Assembly (NCBI GenBank): GCA_029964075.1
Contig: CM057140.1
Span: forward strand, 8,884,643-8,948,642
Origin: Patiria pectinifera
Lineage: Eukaryota > Echinodermata > Asteroidea > Valvatida > Asterinidae
DNA: 64,000 nucleotides
Direction: 5' to 3'
The translations under genes and the position numbers were made by a program. Each line of letters begins with the position of its first letter. Position 1 is the stretch's first letter. Below the pieces are notes generated by a model that was given only the letters and a program-made list of their open reading frames with translations, was not told where the DNA came from and did no database searches. Of the stretch, positions 10,901 through 21,502 are shown one piece after another.

Positions 10901-13900
10901 TCCTTTCTGGGAATCAGATTTGTGTTACAGCGCCACCACCGCAGAAATGAAACCGTGCAATAGAACTTCTATTTTTGTGGTGCGGCCGTGCCGTGCGTTG
11001 GGACGAATAATTCAATGACATGTGATCAACGATCCACCAATCAGATGACAGGGATTTAATCAGGTGTTCTTTAAACCCATATGATCCCATGTTGGATTCA
11101 TATGAATGCATGCCTTAATACCATTGAATGGAGTAGAATGATCAGTCTATTACTTCGAGAAAGTTGGACAGTGCATAAAACATGGGATTCCATTAATTTG
11201 AATATATTTTTTGGTAGAATGTCAAAAGAACCGAAATGTTTTGGCTAGTTGGCTATTAATCGTTTTAACAAAACTGCTCATTGGGAGTAACAAGTCCTTA
11301 TTTATTCCAACAGTTGTACACAGACAAATGCCCCAGGACCTGTGAGAACTTCAGGGCACTCTGCACCGGCGAAAAGGGCCACAAAACTGACGAATCACTC
11401 ATGAAATATCACTACCAGGACAGCTTGATCCACAGGATAGTCCCTAATGGCTGGCTGCAGGGTGGAGGTAAGGCTTGTAAAAATAAGCAGGAAGTACCAT
11501 CAGGCCACACAAAAAAAGTCTCCAGTTTCTGGTATGGAGCTTGCCCCAAAAGTGGTGCGGCGATCGACACAGGGTTTTTAATTTTTCTCCCTACTGTTTT
11601 TTCCTTTAAATGTTGGCTGATGTTGCAGATGACGCTTCGATCCCCTTGAAACTTTCAAAATATTCTTCAGGGTGGAGCTTGAGGTAACCTCAGTAAGGCC
11701 ATAAGGCTTGAGAATTCTGCACCCACTTATGATCTCGACCGACAAAATTTGGATAGTCAAGACAAAAATCAGAGAAAACTGTAATGTCAGACCATACAGT
11801 GACATCGACATCGTGCATGTGCTGCCAGGCTGGTCGTTAGTCTGCTCACTTACATATTGCGGTAAATAAAAAGCCTTTACAGGTTCCAGATACACGACCA
11901 TCGCTCCCTCAGTCTGGCTTCCAGATGCACAATTACAAAATTACAACACCGTCTGCAAATGGCGCCCAACTACATGTATAGTGCAAAATATATGGGAGCC
12001 CAGAGAGGCCACATAAACCTTACACTCAATCGTAACCCCCCGTAAACATGTTAAAATTGTGCAGCACCAGGATTCCAGTCAAACCAGTGAGTTTGGCAGT
12101 TTTGAGAAATCATCTGACATTGAAATATAACTTTTAATTTTGCCGACGAGCATGGCTACGGCGACGGGCCCGCAGACCAGAAACCGGAGCCTTTTTATTT
12201 TGGCCTTAAAGTCTGTCACTTTGTTTCATTTGGTTGTGTAGTCACTGTACTCTCAAAGGACGGAGCATCTTTAATAATTTGTAAACTTTTTTTCTTCCAG
12301 ATATACTGTTTGGCAAAGGCGATGGTGGGGAGTCGATCTATGGACAGTTCTTTGAAGGTAAATGAAAGTATAGATCTAAAACTCCACCAGGGACAAAAAC
12401 CATCTAATACAACATTTTCCATTTAGCCAGATGTTCATTTCAGATGAGCATAACATGATATGAGAGAGCAGTATTTTCAGCTGAGGTCAATTTTTTAACT
12501 TAAATAAGCAAAAGTGACAGTTCAGTCTGATGCAGTTTTAAAGATTTAAAAGTTGAAAAAAGAAATTAACTGAAGTGGCGTTTGAAACTGTGAACCACGG
12601 AATACCGTATGCTCTACCAACTGAGCTATCCAGCCCTATGTTGGCAGTTCAACGGCCCATTTTGTTAATGTCTTTGTTCAAAGGCGCATTTCTAAAGATT
12701 GAAGGATCGAGTCCATCCAGTGGAGTTGCAGTGCATGTGTCCCTGGGCAAGGGACTTTGTCTCTATTCCCTTAATTCTCCCCCACCCAGTAAGAAGTGGG
12801 TGCCTATGAGAGCAGAGATGGTAATTGTTAAAAACAAAATTAGCCCTTTTTACTGAAATAGCAGAATTAAGACGTGTACTTTCCAGAGTGCTTTGATTGT
12901 CATTGGAATGGGTTTTTTTATAGGCGCAGTGAGCAGGGGTAATACAGGGTTCCCACAGTCCCAGAAAAATCCTGGAAAATTCTGGAATTTAAAGCTATCA
13001 TGGAAAAGTTTTTTAAAAAAAATTTTACAAGGAGTCGGTAAAAGTTGATATTCCAAGAAAAAAAGTCATAGAATTCTGCACAACTTATACGTGATGATTC
13101 GTAATATTTGGCTATTGCCGTCTTCCAGTATGCATTCCGGTTATACTACACTCTCTCTTCATCCATGTATGCTCAATACTTGTTGCTTATTCAGTGCAAC
13201 ATAATTGTGATGCGTTTGTGGTGCTCAGTGGTCTCGTGTCAAACTGGAAGGCTGAAAGGGAGTGGTGTCCCTTGCCTCCCGAGCAACAGGCTTCTAAGAT
13301 GCCAAAACGTAGGAACAAGCCTCTGTACTAATGACGTCACACTTTGTTTACATGTGCACTTTCCTATGGAGCCAGTGGAGGCCCACGGTCCACTGAGCAC
13401 CATAGGAAAGCACACACGTAAACAAAGTGTGACGTCATAAGTACAGAGGCTTATTGGATATGGAAAGCCCTAATTTTGTTACGGAAAATAAGTCATGGAA
13501 TTTCATTTCAAGATTTCTGTGGGAACTCGGTAATAACGATGTAGCATCTTGATCGAGCACATTATACCCATGGTTGGTATTATTTCTTCTAACAGATGAG
13601 AATTATTCCATCAAGCACACCTCAAGAGGAATGCTGGGCATGGCCAACCAAGGCAGACACACCAACGGTTCCCAGTTCTATGTCACCTTCCAGCCTGCGC
13701 CATGGATGGACACTAAATATGTAGCCTTTGGGTAGGTGCATGGGAACCAGCCAAGGAGGGGGCGGAGCTAGGGAAACAAAAGGGGAGGATGAAGAAGGGA
13801 CTGTAAAAGATCTATGTCTTAAAAAAATTTAAAAATTGTAGAATAAAATAATCTTGTTCATACCGCTTTCCCTATCAAGTTTTACATCTTTGCGTTAAAG

Positions 13901-14634
13901 GGAACTGCGGTCTGGAAAGTGCCCAATTGGGCTACAGCATGAACAAAATGATGTTAATCGGAAAGAGCATTTAAAAGTAGGATATGAACATCCACACAGC
14001 TGTCCTTTACAAATGGGGTGCTTTTGTGTTATTCTTGTGTTATTCATGCGAGAACGAATTTCGGGGTCCACTTTTGCGACCCCTCAAAAAATTGGGCTGT
14101 TCGTGCTAGTTGTGATTCCAGCCGTAAAGTGTTCGCCTTCTGTGGACGTGTAAGAAACCACATTTGTGCATTAGTGCTGTGTGTAATATATGTGACACAC
14201 ACAAAGTGTATCTTACATTGACTGAAAGCGACAGGAAAAATGTTTTCGTACTCTGTGGTGTCTGATGTAAACAACAGGGGTTTAGGTTGGTTTCCTTTCA
14301 ACTAGATGTTTGAAATAGGATAAGTAAACAATCCAAAACAGGAAATTTTCGGGGATTTCAGGACGAAGTGCCCCTTGAAGAATGAGCATTCTCTTCATTT
14401 GAACTTACCAGACAGCTGCATGGCTGATTTGTTTTTTGGGGTTTTTTTTAGTTGTTTTTTTTTAATTTTGACCATTTTTAATAAGAAAAGGCTTTTTCTC
14501 GAACTTGCTTGCTCTGTTACAGGAAACTGATTGAAGGCACCGAGTTGCTGGATACATTGGAGGAACAGGAGACGTACAACGAACGACCAAAGAAGGAGTG
14601 CAAGATTGTAGAGTGTGGCTTGTTTGAACCTTGA
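4942..14634 (+). CDS. PPIL6: PPIL6-like cyclophilin domain protein, 8 exons
   Basis: Exons: 4942-5025, 7327-7489, 9219-9340, 10228-10290, 11314-11467, 12301-12357, 13596-13731, 14523-14634. All have GT/AG borders and compatible phases, giving about 296 aa (human PPIL6 is about 311). The N-terminal roughly 120 residues are the PPIL6-specific region (LQLRVVGLVPDPSF; FEWEMYLREERKKL). The cyclophilin-like domain follows from HTFVYLDVSINEEP. The signature HRIVPNGWLQGGD holds the Arg (about residue 185) and Gln (about 193) equivalent to CypA Arg55 and Gln63. The Phe60 position is Gly, as in human PPIL6, so isomerase activity is doubtful. Later motifs are GDGGESIYG, MANQGRHTNGSQFY and PWMDTKYVAFG, which has a Trp at the CypA Trp121 position. 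The start ATG directly precedes the conserved N-terminus. The gene lies head to tail after UFL1. An RFX X-box-like site lies about 90 bp upstream. The introns carry many palindromic elements. Confidence 0.93.
5193..5926. mobile_element. Foldback element with iterated GCGTCAACAC ends
   Basis: Ends GGTCATACTAAAAAGCG and CGCTTTTTAGTGCGACCC are inverted repeats. Just inside each end the 10-11 bp motif GCGTCAACACA is repeated, five or so times on the left and inverted on the right. AAGTGACAC flanks both sides (5184-5192 and 5927-5935), giving an 8-9 bp target-site duplication. The element lies in PPIL6 intron 1 and is non-coding. Confidence 0.7.
5985..6695. mobile_element. Palindromic foldback element, family TACTCC (full copy)
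   Basis: The two halves are long inverted repeats of roughly 300 bp, starting TACTCCTAGAACTATGAGGC and ending in its complement. The hairpin centre is near 6310-6380. The flanks are a perfect 9-bp duplication, GGGTCTGCA (5976-5984 and 6696-6704). A second small hairpin of GGAGCCTCA lies at each tip. Paired ORFs on both strands are mirror images of the arms, not genes. Confidence 0.85.
7589..8044. mobile_element. Palindromic element, family TAGCCCC (copy 1)
   Basis: Terminal inverted repeats TAGCCCCATAAACGTGGCC and the complement extend into long arms around a loop near 7795-7830. The flanks GGTAACCGT/GGTAACCAT form a 9-bp duplication with one mismatch (7580-7588 and 8045-8053). It lies in PPIL6 intron 2 and shares its interior with 31141-31617. 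Confidence 0.82.
8300..8802. mobile_element. Element with about 40-bp terminal inverted repeats
   Basis: The left end, with AGAGCTAAATTAAATTACTA and GAGCGCTAACTCAT, is mirrored at the right end by ATGAGGAGTTAGTGCTCTAG and TAATTTAATAGAGCTC. The interior (about 400 bp) is not palindromic and not coding. The duplication was not resolved. Confidence 0.5.
10558..11068. mobile_element. Element with AACACCTGA terminal inverted repeats
   Basis: AACACCTGAATAAATCC and CTTGTCATCTGATTGGTTGA are mirrored at 11033-11068 by CCAATCAGATGACAGGGATT and TAATCAGGTGTT. It lies in PPIL6 intron 4. The interior is unrecognised. Just before it, 10420-10555 is another imperfect palindrome (ATAATGAATGTTTGTGAG / GAAACATTCATTATTTG). 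Confidence 0.5.
11503..12205 (-). mobile_element. GGCCAAAAA-type (Harbinger-like) element, copy 1
   Basis: The ends read GGCCACACAAAAAAAGTCTCC and, inverted, GGAGCCTTTTTATTTTGGCC, each next to an inverted CCAGTTTCTGGT/ACCAGAAACCGG block. The reverse complement of 11960-12205 matches 26636-26880 closely (GTCGCCGTAGCCATG; CTCACTGGTTTG; TGCTGCACAATTTTAAC; GTGGCCTCTCTGG). It lies in PPIL6 intron 5. The middle part may be unrelated. Confidence 0.55.
12580..12835. repeat. tRNA-like head and SINE-body fragments
   Basis: On the minus strand, 12636-12610 reads GGGCTGGATAGCTCAG then TTGGTAGAGC, a perfect tRNA A-box region. On the plus strand, 12738-12815 has the SINE-body phrase GTCCCTGGGCAAGGGACTTT with CACCCAGTAAGAAGTGGGTG. 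The two have opposite orientation, so at least two degenerate SINE fragments are present. Confidence 0.5.
13317..13452. mobile_element. 136-bp palindromic element with CRE-like core, copy 1
   Basis: Arms of about 60 bp begin AAGCCTCTGTACTAATGACG and hold TGACGTCACACTTTGTTTAC on the left, mirrored on the right. The arms contain TGACGTCA-type sites. Copy 2 is at 19360-19494. It lies in PPIL6 intron 6. Confidence 0.7.
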
Positions 14635-15349
14635 ACTCTGACCTTCCTGTGACCTTCCAAGTGCTGAACCTGAACTCTCAAGACATTTCCTGAATCTTCA
14701 AGAGCCAGCACTCTGCAGTCAAACAGTGGCACATTCTTTGTACATTAATTGTGAAATATCAAACCCCTGTCTAAATTAACAGTGACTTGGCCCTTCAGAA
14801 CCATGTACATGTATGTTTAAAAAATGTTTTCACATTTAATATATTTGAACCATTACTTTTCATAGTTTCGCTTCCTGTTTTAAGTAGCCCTAATGCATTA
14901 ATGTCCTACTCGAATGTTCATATCCTTTTGCAATGTGCGTGTCTTTTTCTTCCAACAATCCTGAATGTTAGCATATATGTAAATATTGTCACAGCAAGAG
15001 TTGTTATCTAGCCAATGACAATCCTTGTTTTATATCATTTGTAAATATTGCTTGGTTGGAGTTTTACCTAAAATGAGTTGGAATGACAACATATTAAATT
15101 GGACTTTGAAATGACATATATTAGGTGTAGCATTGTTTGTTTGTGTTTTCTGACTTGGCTAAGTTCACAGAGTTAATTTGCCCTCTTAATTATGGTTTGT
15201 GTGAGAACTACCAAAATCCACAGCTTTGTAAGTTCTTAGTAATAATGTGTTGCGTAGAGCGCTTTAAGTCTCACACCACTTCACAACTAGTACCCCTGTT
15301 CATAAGACCCATGAGACCAGTTTTCTGCAGCAGCTCGAGATCAGCTCGA

Positions 15350-15530
15350 GATCAGCTCAATGTGGTCTATGCCCTCGCAGGTCCTGGTATCCGTATACTC
15401 CTGGATGGAGAGAGGCAATTGTAGTCAAGTGTCTTGCCCAAGAACACAAGTACCATTACCCTGTCAAACTTCAAACCCATGTACTGGGGCACATGAGTCA
15501 AACACTGTAACAACTGTACCTCAGCACTCC
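15350..15530 (-). repeat. SINE-body fragment
   Basis: The minus strand carries GTGTTCTTGGGCAAGACACTTG and the CCAGGAGTATACGG block typical of the SINE bodies seen elsewhere in the window. The head is lost. A separate tRNA-like scrap (ATGGCTAGTGGTTAGGCC) is at about 15590. Confidence 0.4.
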
Positions 15531-15879
15531 GAGAATACTTCAAAAATTTGCACTGCCCCCTTTGGAAATTACATTTTGTTTTAGGGAAGATGGCTAGTGG
15601 TTAGGCCGTGCTCATGAGTCGTAATCCGAGGTCAACTTCTAATCCAGCTGCCGGAAATGTGCTGGCTCCTTAACCACTTCGCGCCGGGATTATTTTTGCC
15701 GAAAATTCCGATTTTCGCAAAAGGCCACAATTTTCCAGCCAACTTCTGATATACAGTAAAATGCCACAAATGCTGATTCGCAAGAGTCATTTCAACAGTA
15801 TTTGTACGATATTTGTTTCAATACTCCGGGGTGTGCACTGGAGCGAAAATTATACAATAGGCCGTGCAAACGGCTAATT

Positions 15880-16145
15880 CAAGATCAACACACGGTCCGC
15901 CTGTGGAGCAATTTTATAGACGTCAGGGAATCAGTTTAGCTGGCTTGAACCCATTCACAGGTGTGCAAAGAAAATGCAGACTAAATACGATAAATTGGGA
16001 GCAGTATTTCCACTTTTCTTGAGAAGGTCAGCACACCAGGTGCCATGATTTTACAGGATGCTTTAGACTAGTCATTCACTAACAGTCCAGTATTTCGTGA
16101 TGATTTGGTAGTTTTGTTTTTGGATGTTTGCAAATGTTGTATACA
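15880..16145 (-). repeat. Dispersed repeat, copy 2
   Basis: Reverse-oriented, diverged relative of 3300-3650: TCACAGGTGTGCA, GGTCAGCACACCAGG, CATGATTTTACAGGATGC, GATGTTTGCAAATGTTGTAT. The unrelated phrase CGCGCCGGGATTATTTTTG at about 15682 is shared with 22787 and 36150. Confidence 0.5.
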
Positions 16146-16619
16146 GCAAAAACGCCTCAGTTGACAGCATTAAGATTGATAGAGTGGAAAGTAAACTTAA
16201 AGACAAATTAAACAAAAATTGTGTTTCAAAATGTTCGCATTGAACTTTGAGGTATGTTTACTGCACGGACCCTTCAAAAATAAAACATGCGTAACTGAAA
16301 ACAGAACAACCAATAAAACACGGCTCAATATTTCTTTCTATTTTCTCGTCTTTTTTTTCAGTTCATGTACATGTGTAGCAGTTAACAGCCATTATAATTT
16401 CCACTTTGTAGCCAACATGCATACATGTGTTAAAACTAAAAGAATCTTTGCTCGTTATAAGAGTAGAACCACGATGCAAAAATCACCTTCAGTGACGCTA
16501 CCCCAAATCAGATGTACATTCTCATCTCGAACAATGTGTCTGTCTGCTCATATACATTTCATATAATTACATAGACGGTCAACCGTGGTTGAACAAGTGC
16601 ATTTCGAACAGTGCATCTC

Positions 16620-17166
16620 CAGCGGTGTAGCCAGGGCTCACACCATAGGGGGAGTGGGGGTTGGGAGTGGGGGTTGGGAGTGGGGGTTGGGAGTGGGGGC
16701 TGGGAGTGGGGGCTGGGAGTGGGGGCTGGGAGTGGGGGCTGGGAGTGGGGGCTGGGAGTGGGGGCTGGGAGTGGGGGGCTGGGAGTGGGGGCTGGGAGTG
16801 GGGGCTGGGAGTGGGGGCTGGGAGTGGGGGTTGGGAGTGGGGGCTGGGAGTGGGGGGTGGGAATGGGGATGGGGGCTGGACGTTACAGTGGGGGCGGCTT
16901 ATTTCTGTTAAACCTATTAATCATGGTCACTTATAGGGTTACAGCTCTATGTTCCGACACCCCTATGTTCCGACTGCACATATTCCTAACCCTAACTCTA
17001 ACCCTAACCGGGAGTAACACAATGTAATGTGCGGGTTGTCGGAACATAGGGGGTGTCGGAAAATAGAGCAGTCACCACTAACAACATTAACAAATTTCCA
17101 GTTGGGGGGGGGGCGACGATTTTCTGTGGAAATCATCTCCCCCCCCCCCCCCTTGCTACGCCGCTG
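16620..17166. mobile_element. hAT-like element carrying a minisatellite
   Basis: Ends CAGCGGTGTAGCCAGG and CCTTGCTACGCCGCTG are terminal inverted repeats. The flanks TGCATCTC/TGCATTTC (16612-16619 and 17167-17174) are an 8-bp duplication with one mismatch. Inside are the 16650-16880 minisatellite, a nested palindrome (16945-17070, TATGTTCCGACACCCC inverted) and a short CCTAACCCTAACTCTAACCC run at about 16984. Confidence 0.72.
16650..16880 (+). repeat. G-rich 13-14 bp minisatellite
   Basis: About 16 tandem copies of GGGAGTGGGGGCT or GGGAGTGGGGGTT. The unit length varies, so all three plus-strand frames stay open (Gly/Trp-rich repeats such as GVGAGSGGWEWG). These are repeat artefacts, not proteins. 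The run could form G-quadruplexes. Confidence 0.9.
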
Positions 17167-17841
17167 TGCATTTCCATAATATGTAGATTAAGTTCAAGCA
17201 AGCCGCGCTTGTAATATTTAACAATGCAGTTATGTTAAGATTGCAATTATACACGCATAATGCCATCAGAAGGTGAGGACAGGATAGTGATAAATGAACA
17301 CGACAGATGGCGGCAATTCAGAAAATGTCAACGGTCGAATTATTCTAATGAAGCATGGCAGTGCAATACTGATGTTTCAGTTTACATGGAAAGTTTAAAA
17401 AAAACAGCAAATATGGGATGGGGACTTACACATCAATAAAGAAACGGTATACATTGCATGCATCGTGAGGGCCGAGGAAATTACACTAATTCAGCCTTGT
17501 TAACAAAAAATGTAATATCCACCGTCAGGTTTTCAAAGTACTTCTTAATAAACCTTTTTTGGCATTCGCATTGCGTCCTGGGTACAAGCAATGCAGTTTA
17601 TGCGCAACATAGCCTGTTTTGTTATCCATACCCCCAAGATGCGTTGTGATCATAGAAAAGAATTTGAAACCACACTTAGTGTAATGACAAAACAAGTTTT
17701 TCGTGGAAGTTTGCATCTTTACTAAAATCAATTTATTTACTGCATGCACAGTGCCATTTGAGAGTTTGTGAGAAGAAAGTTACAGACACAGATGGGACTC
17801 TAGAATCGCACATTTGTAAGTAAAGTCTGTCACGAGCCAAT

Positions 17842-18085
17842 ATGGCCCATCAGGCCAGCATTTATCTCCGGTTTCCTAGGCATGAAACAACAGAGAACAT
17901 TTCTATCGCCCCTGGATGGGATGCTAGTCCATCGCAGGTTACTCCCCAGCTAATGCAGGTACCAATTTGTACTCTAAGGTGGAGGGAGGTAAGTGGAGGT
18001 GAAGTGGCTTGCCCAAGGACACAACATATGGCCAGCAGCTGGATTGGAACCCCTGACCCTCTGATCATGAGTCACAAACCCTAAC
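17842..18085 (-). repeat. SINE, minus orientation
   Basis: This is the reverse complement of the element at 37405-37690: GATGGACTAGCATCCCATCC, CTTGGGCAAGCCACTTC, GATAAATGCTGGCCTGATGG. The tRNA-like head is at 18085-18030 (ATGATCAGAGGGTCAGGGG). Part of a three-copy family with 42310-42550. Confidence 0.6.
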
Positions 18086-18779
18086 CATAATGATAATATT
18101 GATTTATATAGCGCATATCAACCAAACAGGCTACCATGTCACAGTGTATTATTACCCCTGCTCACCGGGCCAATGAAACATTCCAAGACCATCTCAGCTC
18201 CCTGGGGAGTATACAGCTCAATGCTCCCATGCAACCACTAGGCCACTTTCCCCCATCATTTTTACACAGTGTTAAAAATCCAGTGACTTGATTTTGCCTG
18301 GGAGCACCATTCCACATACAAAAGTATACACGAATCACGTACAAATGTAATCTACAGTACATTGTGCAACTGTGTTCTTTTAATTTTTACAAAAGCGCTA
18401 ATAAATGGGCACAATCAGTTGTACTGATTTTATTTTAATATTTTAATCATTCATTTATGCCATGCTGATGAAGGACGTGTACGTATAAGCCCATTATATG
18501 GTGCAGTGTCATTACTATGGGAGAGAGTTGTTAAACAGGAAACAATAAAAAGTGAAGACTGTCTGGAGGAAATTTCTATTTCATGATTCCAAAAGCTTGT
18601 TTCATTTTTTTTGAAGTAGAAATCAAAATTCATATCTAGGTTGTAAATTACAATCAACTTAGGACAAATGAATTGAACAAACATTGGATAGACCTTTTCG
18701 TGAGGAACGCGTACTTGGCCTTGTAGGCACATGCATCTCATAAAACTTTCACAAAATGAGCCTTAATTTAATTAATTAA

Positions 18780-19197
18780 CCCTAACTCCCTAGGCCTTTT
18801 TGCTAGGATGTAGCCTCAATCCTGCAAAATCCTCCGATTGGCCTCATGGAAAAATAGCACATAGCCTCAATCCTGCAAATTCCTCCGTTATTTCTTGAAT
18901 ATGGTAAATGGAGGGGTGACCACTGCCTGAATCCTGCAAAATCCTCCGGCTATGACTGTCAATAGGCTGAGGCAGAGGCAGTGACATCCTGGAGCAGTGC
19001 GGAGGATGTCGAGTATAATCAAGGACTAAATGTGTGCACGGCTGAGCATAAACAACACAAGGTTCGGCCCAAGACCTTGACACATTGCATACTCCGAAAT
19101 CAGCAACGCACTTTTGCCATGTAACCTCAATCCTGCAAATTCCTCCTATTTGCATAAAGGATTTTGGAGGATTCAGGGCGGTTAGGGTTACTAGATT
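18780..19197. repeat. Iterated CCTCAATCC repeat, copy 1 (most regular)
   Basis: Bounded by CCCTAACTCCC on the left and GGCGGTTAGGGTTA on the right. Inside, the motif CCTCAATCCTGCAAAATCC with TCC occurs at about 18813, 18863, 18928 and 19124, and inverted at about 19160 (GGATTTTGGAGGATTCAGGG). Relatives are at 23095, 37818 and 40050. It is non-coding and no known family was recognised. Confidence 0.65.
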
Positions 19198-19359
19198 GTA
19201 GTACATGTACATGTAAATCATTTCATGGGCAGATTTCTTGACCTACACCTCTTTATGCAGTAACCACATTTCTGGAGTGTTAACCACTTACAATACTACT
19301 ATACCAGCCATGTTACAAACACGAACCATTAGATAGAAACAGTTTTTCAAACACTGAAT

Positions 19360-19494
19360 AAGCCTCTGTACTGATGATGTCACACTTTGTTTACGTGCAT
19401 GCTTTCCTATGGTGCTCAGTGGACCGTGGGCCCCCACTGGCTCCATAGGAAAGTGCACATGTAAACAAAGCGTGACATCATTAGTACAGAGGCT
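19360..19494. mobile_element. 135-bp palindromic element, copy 2
   Basis: AAGCCTCTGTACTGATGATG at the left is mirrored at the right (ATCATTAGTACAGAGGCT). The loop is the same as at 13317-13452 but reversed in order (GCTCAGTGGACCGTGGGC). CRE-like TGACGTCA has decayed to TGATGTCA here. Confidence 0.7.
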
Positions 19495-19599
19495 CATTGA
19501 GAATTTAAATTCCAACTTTGCAAAAGCAAGTCAATTTTTCAAAATTAGACTTTGATATTCTTTTTTTTAACATTCCCAATATGAGTGCATGGCCAGTGG

Positions 19600-20035
19600 T
19601 AGTTCTGTGAAAGGAGTTGTGGATACCAGTGGGTGGCTACCAGTGGGTGGAGGCAGGAGAGGTAAAGTGGGTGGAGCCAGGGAGGGGTTAGTGGGTGGAG
19701 CCAGAATGTGTCAGTGGGTGGTGCCAGTAGGGGTCTATGGGTGGAGCCAGAAGGGTCAGTGGGTGGAGCCAGAAGTGTCAGTGGGTGGAGCCGGAGGTGT
19801 CAGTGGGTGGAGCCAGAAGGGTCAGTGGGCGGAGCCAGAGGGGTCAGTGGGTTGAGCTAGAAGGGGCCAGTGGGTGGGGCCAGGCATCAGAGGAGGGGTC
19901 AGGGTTGGACCAATAGGGTAAGTGTGTGGAGCCAGATAGAGAACAGTGGGAAGAGTCAAGGAGGGTTTGTGTGGGTGGAGCCAGGGAGAGGGCAGTGAGC
20001 GGAACCAGGGAAGGGTCAGTTGGTAGGATCAAGGA
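19600..20035 (+). repeat. Approximately 22-bp minisatellite (GTGGGTGGAGCCAGAAGG)
   Basis: About 17 degenerate tandem units of GTCAGTGGGTGGAGCCAGAA. The open frames through it (for example 19589-19855) encode Gly/Trp/Ser-rich repeats and are artefacts. Confidence 0.85.
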
Positions 20036-20935
20036 GAGAACCCCTCTACTGCAATTTCACCCACTTTGGGGCACTAACAGTAATTATTGCTTGACATTTA
20101 CCCGTTGGCACCCTACCTTCTTACCCCACACGCCTACCTTATTACCCCACACCCACATTTTTACAATCTACAAACAGCATCTGTACTACTGGGCGTAGGA
20201 AAATACCTATTCCACTACAAGCTAAATTTTCAGGACAAAATAACACTCTCTATTCATCTGATTATTTTTGAACAAAATAAGTGAAGCAATTTTTTGACAC
20301 TGATCTGTACACTTAAGACCAAACTTTTTAAACAGATTTGTAATAAAAAGGAAATTCTTATGATTAATCAAAAGCTACTTCAACATGCACGTAAATTGTA
20401 ACTTTGTGATATTTATAATACTTTAGGTGTAATCGATAGTCAAATGTTTGACTGTGCAAAAAAAAAATGCACTTTCTTCATCAACTATTTCTGTCCTTTT
20501 TTGATACTCATTATTTACTAAAAACAAAGATGAAACTAAAAGATATACCATAGAGTTGATCTCATCTATTCTACGTGAATGTGCGCACCTTTGCAGTCTT
20601 GTTACATTTGTTTACATAGTTTACAAAAAGAAGAACAATAAATGGTATTAGATACAGTGATAATTCTGTGGACTGTTCAAGTGATTAGAGGAGATATTAG
20701 ATGAATCTAAAATTCTGGAACTTATGTTTTGCAACTTGCGACGTTGCGTCCAAAACCATTTGACTTGGTCAGGCAACTGATGACCCGGTGCTCTGGTCAC
20801 ATGATAGACGGCCTGATAGAGTTGCCTGACAAAGTCCGACGGTTTGGGGCGCAACGTCGCAAGTTGCAAAAGGTAAGTTCCAGAATTGGATTCCTCTAAT
20901 ATTTCCTCTAATACTACTGGATGACTGAGAACATT

Positions 20936-21502
20936 TAGGGTGATTAAAAAACGAAACCCAAATGTCGGGATTATTGTTTTTTGTGAAGTTCTGCATGTAG
21001 CAAAAAAAAATATGAAACCCAAATGTTAAAACCATTGTTTTAGTGAAGTTCTGCTTTAACACTTTTAAAATCTAGGATATGAAAGCCCAATTCATAAGCT
21101 TTCTTTTAGTACAAGAATCATTCAAATCACTCATGTACTTTTCAAATTACAGAATTTTAAACACAACCACCATTTTAAAGTTCTGTCCACGGATCACAAA
21201 AAAGGTGTGCGTTCTTTCAGCAAAAATAAAACAATTTACACACATCCCTATGTGATTTGTTTTTGTTTTGCTTAAAGAACACTTACCTTTTTGTGATCCG
21301 TGGACAGAACTTTAAAATGGTGGTTGTGTTTAAAATTCCGTAACTTGAAAATTACATGAGTGATTTGAATGATTCTTGTACTAAAAGAAAGCTTATGAAT
21401 TGGGCTTTCATATCCTAGATTTTGAAAGTGTTAAATGCAGAACTTCACTAAAACAATGGTCTTGACATTTGGGTTTCATATTTTTTTTACTCACCCTGTA
21501 CA
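20936..21502. mobile_element. Palindromic element, family CAGGGTGAGTAAAA, copy 1
   Basis: Right end ACTCACCCTGTA. Arms of about 230 bp mirror each other (ATATGAAACCCAAATGT; GAAAGCCCAATTCATAAGC; GTTCTGTCCACGGATCAC). The left terminus is present twice in tandem (20936-20995 degenerate, 20999 onward). The second copy, at 53753-54823, carries an insertion that is absent here. Confidence 0.72.

Noticed and set aside
16980-17012. Telomere-like CCCTAA run as an interstitial telomere
   Set aside because: Only three or four imperfect units inside a transposable element. Too short for a telomere relic.
16585-17027. Gly/Trp-rich ORFs of 91-138 codons
   Set aside because: All three frames are open because the sequence is a 13-14 bp G-rich minisatellite. 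No protein is implied.
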